Origin: Chanos chanos
Lineage: Eukaryota > Chordata > Actinopteri > Gonorynchiformes > Chanidae
Direction of reading: 5' to 3'
Assembly: GCF_902362185.1 (NCBI RefSeq)
Contig: NC_044503.1
Span: 16,937,957-17,001,956, forward strand
DNA: 64,000 bases
Part shown: positions 59,560-64,000 of the stretch, piece by piece
How positions within the stretch are numbered: position 1 is the first letter of the stretch
Layout: each line of letters begins with the position of its first letter
Notes under the pieces: generated by a model
What the model saw: the letters and a program-made list of their open reading frames with translations, nothing else
What the model was told of the DNA's origin: nothing
Databases searched by the model: none
Translations under genes and position numbers: made by a program

Positions 59560-59968
59560 CTCGTTCCCTCCCCTGGCTAAGCCATGCTGATACTGCACAC
59601 ACAGGGCTCCCGACTGGCCCGCCCATACCTTTGCTTTTATTCTCTCATTGGCTTAGTTGATGTTGTCCATGGCAACGGACACACCGCCCTGCCCCGTGCC
59701 TCTCCTCCTCGCTGTGTCCCCATAAACCACAAACCCCGACGAAGATGGCTGAGTGATAGCTATCTCTCCCCAGTCTTTTTTCTTTGCTTTTCTTTTCTTT
59801 TCTTTTCTTTCACGAAGAGATCTCTATGCAGACTTAGGAAACGGGGTGTATGACAAGGTGTCTGGCCGTGCAGCTATTTTCTCTCCTCGTGGCACAACAA
59901 CTGCGTGAAAGAGAAAGAGATTCCTCCGTTGCTGTGTTTGTGCTGTGCACACACACATACACCAACAG
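59560..59968 (+). promoter_or_regulatory. Possible promoter / non-coding first exon of the next plus-strand gene
   Basis: A GC-richer patch in otherwise AT-rich DNA contains CTCATTGGC (a reverse CCAAT box), an RFX X-box-like GTTGTCCATGGCAAC (59662-59676), and ends near a donor-like CACCAACAG|GTAAAC at about 59968. In human the plus-strand neighbour after UBIAD1 is DISP3, so this might be its 5' end. The assignment is inference only; no coding exon of such a gene lies in the window. Confidence 0.25.
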
Positions 59969-60679
59969 GTAAACTAGTCAAGCGTGGCTCTAGTGTCTGG
60001 CCACGTGTGCTGTGGATAACTGAATTGTGAAGGATTTAGTAAAACAGCGTGATGCTCTTGGGAGAGCAAAAAAAATCAACAGTAATGTTTTTTCAGGGCT
60101 ATTCTCTGTCTTTGTCGAAAGCTCTGTAATTGTGCTCTGTTGTAAATGAATAGGTAAAAGACTTTTTCTTTTTAATGTTCAGGATACTTATTTGGTAAGA
60201 GAGGCCAGCTCGTAAAGATGGAAAATATTGAAAGTCAATGAAATCTTGCATAGGAAACCATACAGGACACATCTAGTGTACGTTTTGCACGTGTAATTTA
60301 TATACACGTGCAGTGCCACAATCTTATAGTACAAGCCGTGGTGTTATAGCTTCCTGTGTCACTCTAATGTTTGTATAGATTGTGAATACAGCTAAGTTTT
60401 GACAGCAGTGTTCAAAGCAAAGTCTTTAGACTCATATACTCTGAAGTCAGAACCAGAGGCAGTGATTATTCACCGAGTTTTTGGTAAAGATCGTGACGCT
60501 GGTGGAGTAGACAGAGGGTATGTTTAGTTAGGTGAGCACAGGCAATGCAGCGGGGGGTGGGGGGTGGGGGGGCTGAGGTTGTGGAGCAGGGGCGGGGCAG
60601 ATCATTTACGTATTGTTATGATGTATCCCATTATGAATTTGATGAGAAGATAAGTAGGAATTATCCCTGAATGAGATAA

Positions 60680-60776
60680 TGTGTGTGTGTGAGTGTGTGT
60701 GTGAGTGTGCGCGTGTGTGCACGTGTGTGTGTGCGTGTGTGTGCGCACGTGTGTGTATGTGTGTGTGTGTGTGAGA
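60680..60776. repeat. GT microsatellite with GTGCGC interruptions
   Basis: Alternating purine-pyrimidine run with GTGCGCGTGTGCACGTG blocks, potentially Z-DNA-forming. Confidence 0.9.
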
Positions 60777-62822
60777 CTCTTATACGTGGTATACGTTGTA
60801 ACCTGACCCACAGGCAAAATCATGGTATCATTTTACTTATTAATTAGCATTCGGTTTGTAGAGACATTTGATGCAGCTTTGCATTATTTCCAGATGCTGT
60901 GTCATTCAGTAATTTTCAGTCTTTTTGACTTTTGTCTCCATGGCATCGCTAAAGTGCATCCGTCAGAGGGAACAGCCTGATGTGTTTCATGAGTCAAACG
61001 GTGTGACCGTATCTGGAAGACGCCTGTAGCTCTGTCAGCAGTGTTCTCTTTTGTCTCATTTTCACATTCTGTGGTCTCCAGATATCAGCAGAGAGCGAAG
61101 ATGTGAAACGTGTCAACAAAGAAACTTGATAAGAAAGAAACGTGTGATTTTGCGTGAAACATATCCGACTTAATAATGCATTTTTTTATATGACGTAGGC
61201 CTTTATATTTTGAATGGCTTATTCTGTTAATGATTTTTTTATTTGTTCAAGACCAACATTTCTGTTGAAAGAGATTGTTTGAGTATAATTTTGTAAAATG
61301 TAAAGTAACTCAACAGTTTATGGACAGCCATGAAGAGTCAGAGCCAAAGCTGTTATAGTACGTTTATTACGCTGTTACACCCCTCCTCTTTATAACTTCT
61401 AACCTGGATACACGCAGAGGAGCTATCTGGAAAATAAAACTGAGTTCAGTGAAGAGGAGAGACAAAGCGTGGAATGACAATTTTGTAACAACCCACATTC
61501 TGTGACCTCTGATTTGAATGGCTTATCTGGGTTTGAGTCAACGTTGGTCTGGGGAATCTTTGAAAGCCTCGTCATTTTTGGAGGTCATTGGTCATTCTGG
61601 TCTGTTTTGACGTTATCTGTTTCTCTTATGCAATACCAAGCCACTGAAGCATTATAATGCCTGCTGAGTTCTTCTCACATTTTCTTTTTCTCTTCCTCTC
61701 TTCCTTTTTTATCAACCCATTATCCCCCATGATCATTCTTTTATAAAATGACATTTATTTCCCCTTTATAGATTTTGTTCATCTCCTCATTGTTTTTGTT
61801 TTTTTTTTAAACTATCACAGTATATTTTCTTCTCAAATTTTTGTCAGAAGAAAAAAAAATTCTTTGAAGTCCCAGAGTGCAAAGTTCAGTCAAAGGCAAA
61901 CAGAGCCGGATGGCTGAAACAGGTTAGCTGTGGTGGAAACCTCACCGAGCTAGCAGCCTGCTTCCGAACGAGAAGAGAGAGACCAAAAACAGGCCAAAAA
62001 AAAAAAAAAAACTAAACGAAGGAAAGTCAAACGGTTAGAGTATGTCTCAGATGTGAAGTCCTGAAGATGATGAGAAGTGGTTTGAAGCTCATGGGTTGTA
62101 AGTACATTCAATCGACTCAGTTTTCTTTGAATTACAGAAACCTACTCAATCTCAGTTCAGTTTTACCTACACATTAAATCATGAGCGAACCATAGAGAAA
62201 GCTGAGTTTCCGTGAAACCTTCTGCCAACGCTCATAAGAACTACCCACAAGCATAGTCTATAGCAAACTCTTGTCTTTAATGTTAAGTTTAAAAAAAGAA
62301 AGTTATATTATAATTTTAATACCAAGCAAAAATGATGATAGCTGACATTTGACAGTGTCGTGTAGAACACTATATCCACAGAACGGGTCACTTTTGTCAC
62401 TCTGGTGGCCTTCAGCAGGGCAGGCTGTTTTACAGGCATGTAGTGTAGTGTAGTGTCGAAATTTGTTACAAGTGCTAAGTGTCTGAAGCATTGTTTGTAG
62501 TCACACATTGGTAAAATAGCCTGTGTTAAACTTTGACTGATGAACTTGTTTGACTTTGTTTATATTGTGGTTTCTGTGAACAGAGGTTACTTTGTGGTTT
62601 GCAGTCTGTACATGAAAGCGTTTTATGTTGGCTAGGTATTTAATAATGACTATTGGTATTTGATAAAGATATTTGCTTACAGAGAGGAGGGAAGGAGTGC
62701 TTTTTGGAGAAGAATAGAGTCAGTCCAGTGTTGCAGAACGTGCTGGATGGTTGATGTAATCCTGCCCTGTGTGTTGTTTATACGGGATCAGTATTGATTT
62801 TTTTTCCCTTCCTTCCTTCCCT

Positions 62823-62838
62823 TGCTCTCTCTCTCTCC

Positions 62839-62899
<61 letters not shown>
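62823..62899. repeat. (CT)n microsatellite
   Basis: A CT run of about 75 bases with a few C interruptions near its start, preceded by a TTCCTTCCTTCC stretch. Confidence 0.95.
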
Positions 62900-62900
<1 letters not shown>

Positions 62901-64000
62901 CGCGCTCAGCTCTGGGTCACCATATGTGTCTGACAAAAGCCAGTTCTAGAAAGTTCTTTTCCAATTTGGAGAAAAGTGCAAATGGAGCCAGTGTTTTTTT
63001 GAACCCGAGAACAGACCTGATACTGGAGTTTAAACGCTCTTCAGCCCTGGTTTCTACAGCTGGGTATCCTGATGTTAAATTTGGTCATCTCAGAATTCTT
63101 TTCTCCCTCCTCTTTCCTTTCCACACATTGGTGGTCTCTAGGTCGGCACAGTCACTGGACATACTAGTTGAGGTGTTAGCAGTGTGGGAAAGTTGAGACA
63201 ATAAACTTTAGATTATAATTGATTACTGAGAAGGAAAGTTCTCTTTTTTTTTGCTGTCCATTCTGTCCATTAGCTAAATGAGACATCTGATCCTTTTAGC
63301 ACAGGGAAATTAAACACTGGGAATTCTCCATGTGGTCACTTCCTCAGCGATGTTGTCTTTTCCTAGGAAGCATCTGCTTATAAGCCATGTAATGCACTGA
63401 CAGGGGTGGCGGAGGGCTTGGGGGGCTTGTTTCTAGAACAATCTAACCCCCTCTCCATCCATTTCCTTTCCTCAGGGCTGATAGTGTTAGCTGTGGACTG
63501 GACTGGCTGGACCCGGTCTGCATGTCGCTGGTGTGGGCATGCTGTGGGGAATAATGAGGTGGTGGAAGAGGAAGAGGAAGGGGAAGGGGAAGGGTGCAGT
63601 TCCTGTTTCGGAGGGCTGCTCCATTTTGGCTCGTCACGGTTGCATTTGTCAGCAGTCATTATGACTTAACCCTGTTGGGAAACAGTCATTAGAGCTCCCG
63701 GATTGCACCAGTGAACACAATGTAACCTAAACCACTCAGTGTCCAATTCTGTCCGTCATAGCATGACAGTAATCTATGTGTAGTTTAAGAGAGTATTATA
63801 ATTCAGCCTCGAATATTCCGTTCTAAAATTAGACCGTGGATTCCTCCAGACAGGACTGAACGGTGTGTCTTGTTTAAAGTGTAGTGGAAAGTGACGTTGG
63901 CCAGCCTCCCCAGTGTAGACTGGGAGCCGTGACGAGGTCGGCCATCTGTTCTCTCCAAGCCTCTTATCCCTCCCCCTGTCTAAGGCCTCGCAGATAAATT

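Larger units (their letters stand above)
60000..64000. other. Right-hand region without recognisable genes
   Basis: Apart from microsatellites I see no coding exon with family similarity. The open frames at 62822-63196 and 63378-63669 are driven by a CT run and by a GGAAGAGGAAGGGGAAGG purine tract. It may be a long first intron of a downstream gene. Confidence 0.5.

Noticed and set aside
63378-63669. Frames of 87-93 codons near the right edge
   Set aside because: Driven by a purine-rich GGAAGAGGAAGGGG tract; no recognisable domain or splice structure.

Overview
The window looks like ray-finned fish (teleost) nuclear DNA. It has compact vertebrate genes with GT-AG introns, abundant CA/GT and CT/GA microsatellites, and interspersed-repeat tails of a type common in fish genomes. 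The recognisable genes form the block SLC35E2(+) - CDK11(+) - MMP23(-), the mirror image of the human 1p36.33 order MMP23B - CDK11B - SLC35E2B, followed by UBIAD1(+). In human UBIAD1 lies elsewhere on 1p36, so that junction is a lineage difference.

Layout. About 0.5-2.8 kb holds six minus-strand exons of a multi-pass membrane protein I do not recognise, open at both ends. 2.8-6.3 kb has no recognisable gene. 6.5-14.2 kb is slc35e2 (8 coding exons, 388 aa, 3'UTR to about 16.78 kb). 17.0-33.5 kb is cdk11 (19 coding exons, 790 aa), starting only about 0.25 kb after the slc35e2 polyadenylation signal. 35.0-46.4 kb is mmp23 on the minus strand (8 coding exons, 380 aa), tail to tail with cdk11. Its signal-anchor first exon, with its upstream region, occurs twice in a tandem duplication (about 46.18-48.31 kb). 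48.9-51.2 kb is ubiad1 (346 aa, two coding exons). 52.3-64 kb has no recognisable coding exon. It may hold the non-coding 5' end of the next plus-strand gene, but that is inference.

Functions. The four named genes are not one pathway. SLC35E2 is an orphan nucleotide-sugar-type transporter, CDK11 a transcription/splicing kinase, MMP23 a membrane-anchored metalloprotease with ShK and Ig-like domains, and UBIAD1 the prenyltransferase that makes menaquinone-4. They are held together by conserved synteny.

Most unusual points. (1) Tandem repeats are built from exon-intron boundaries at five sites in slc35e2 and cdk11, multiplying near-copies of real splice donors and acceptors. (2) mmp23 has a duplicated signal-anchor exon. 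(3) cdk11 has an SPD in place of the kinase APE motif and lacks the methionine used for the human p58 isoform. (4) mmp23 has an apparent GC-AG intron. All exon joins were checked by hand for reading phase and all close in frame; boundaries could still be off by a base or two.
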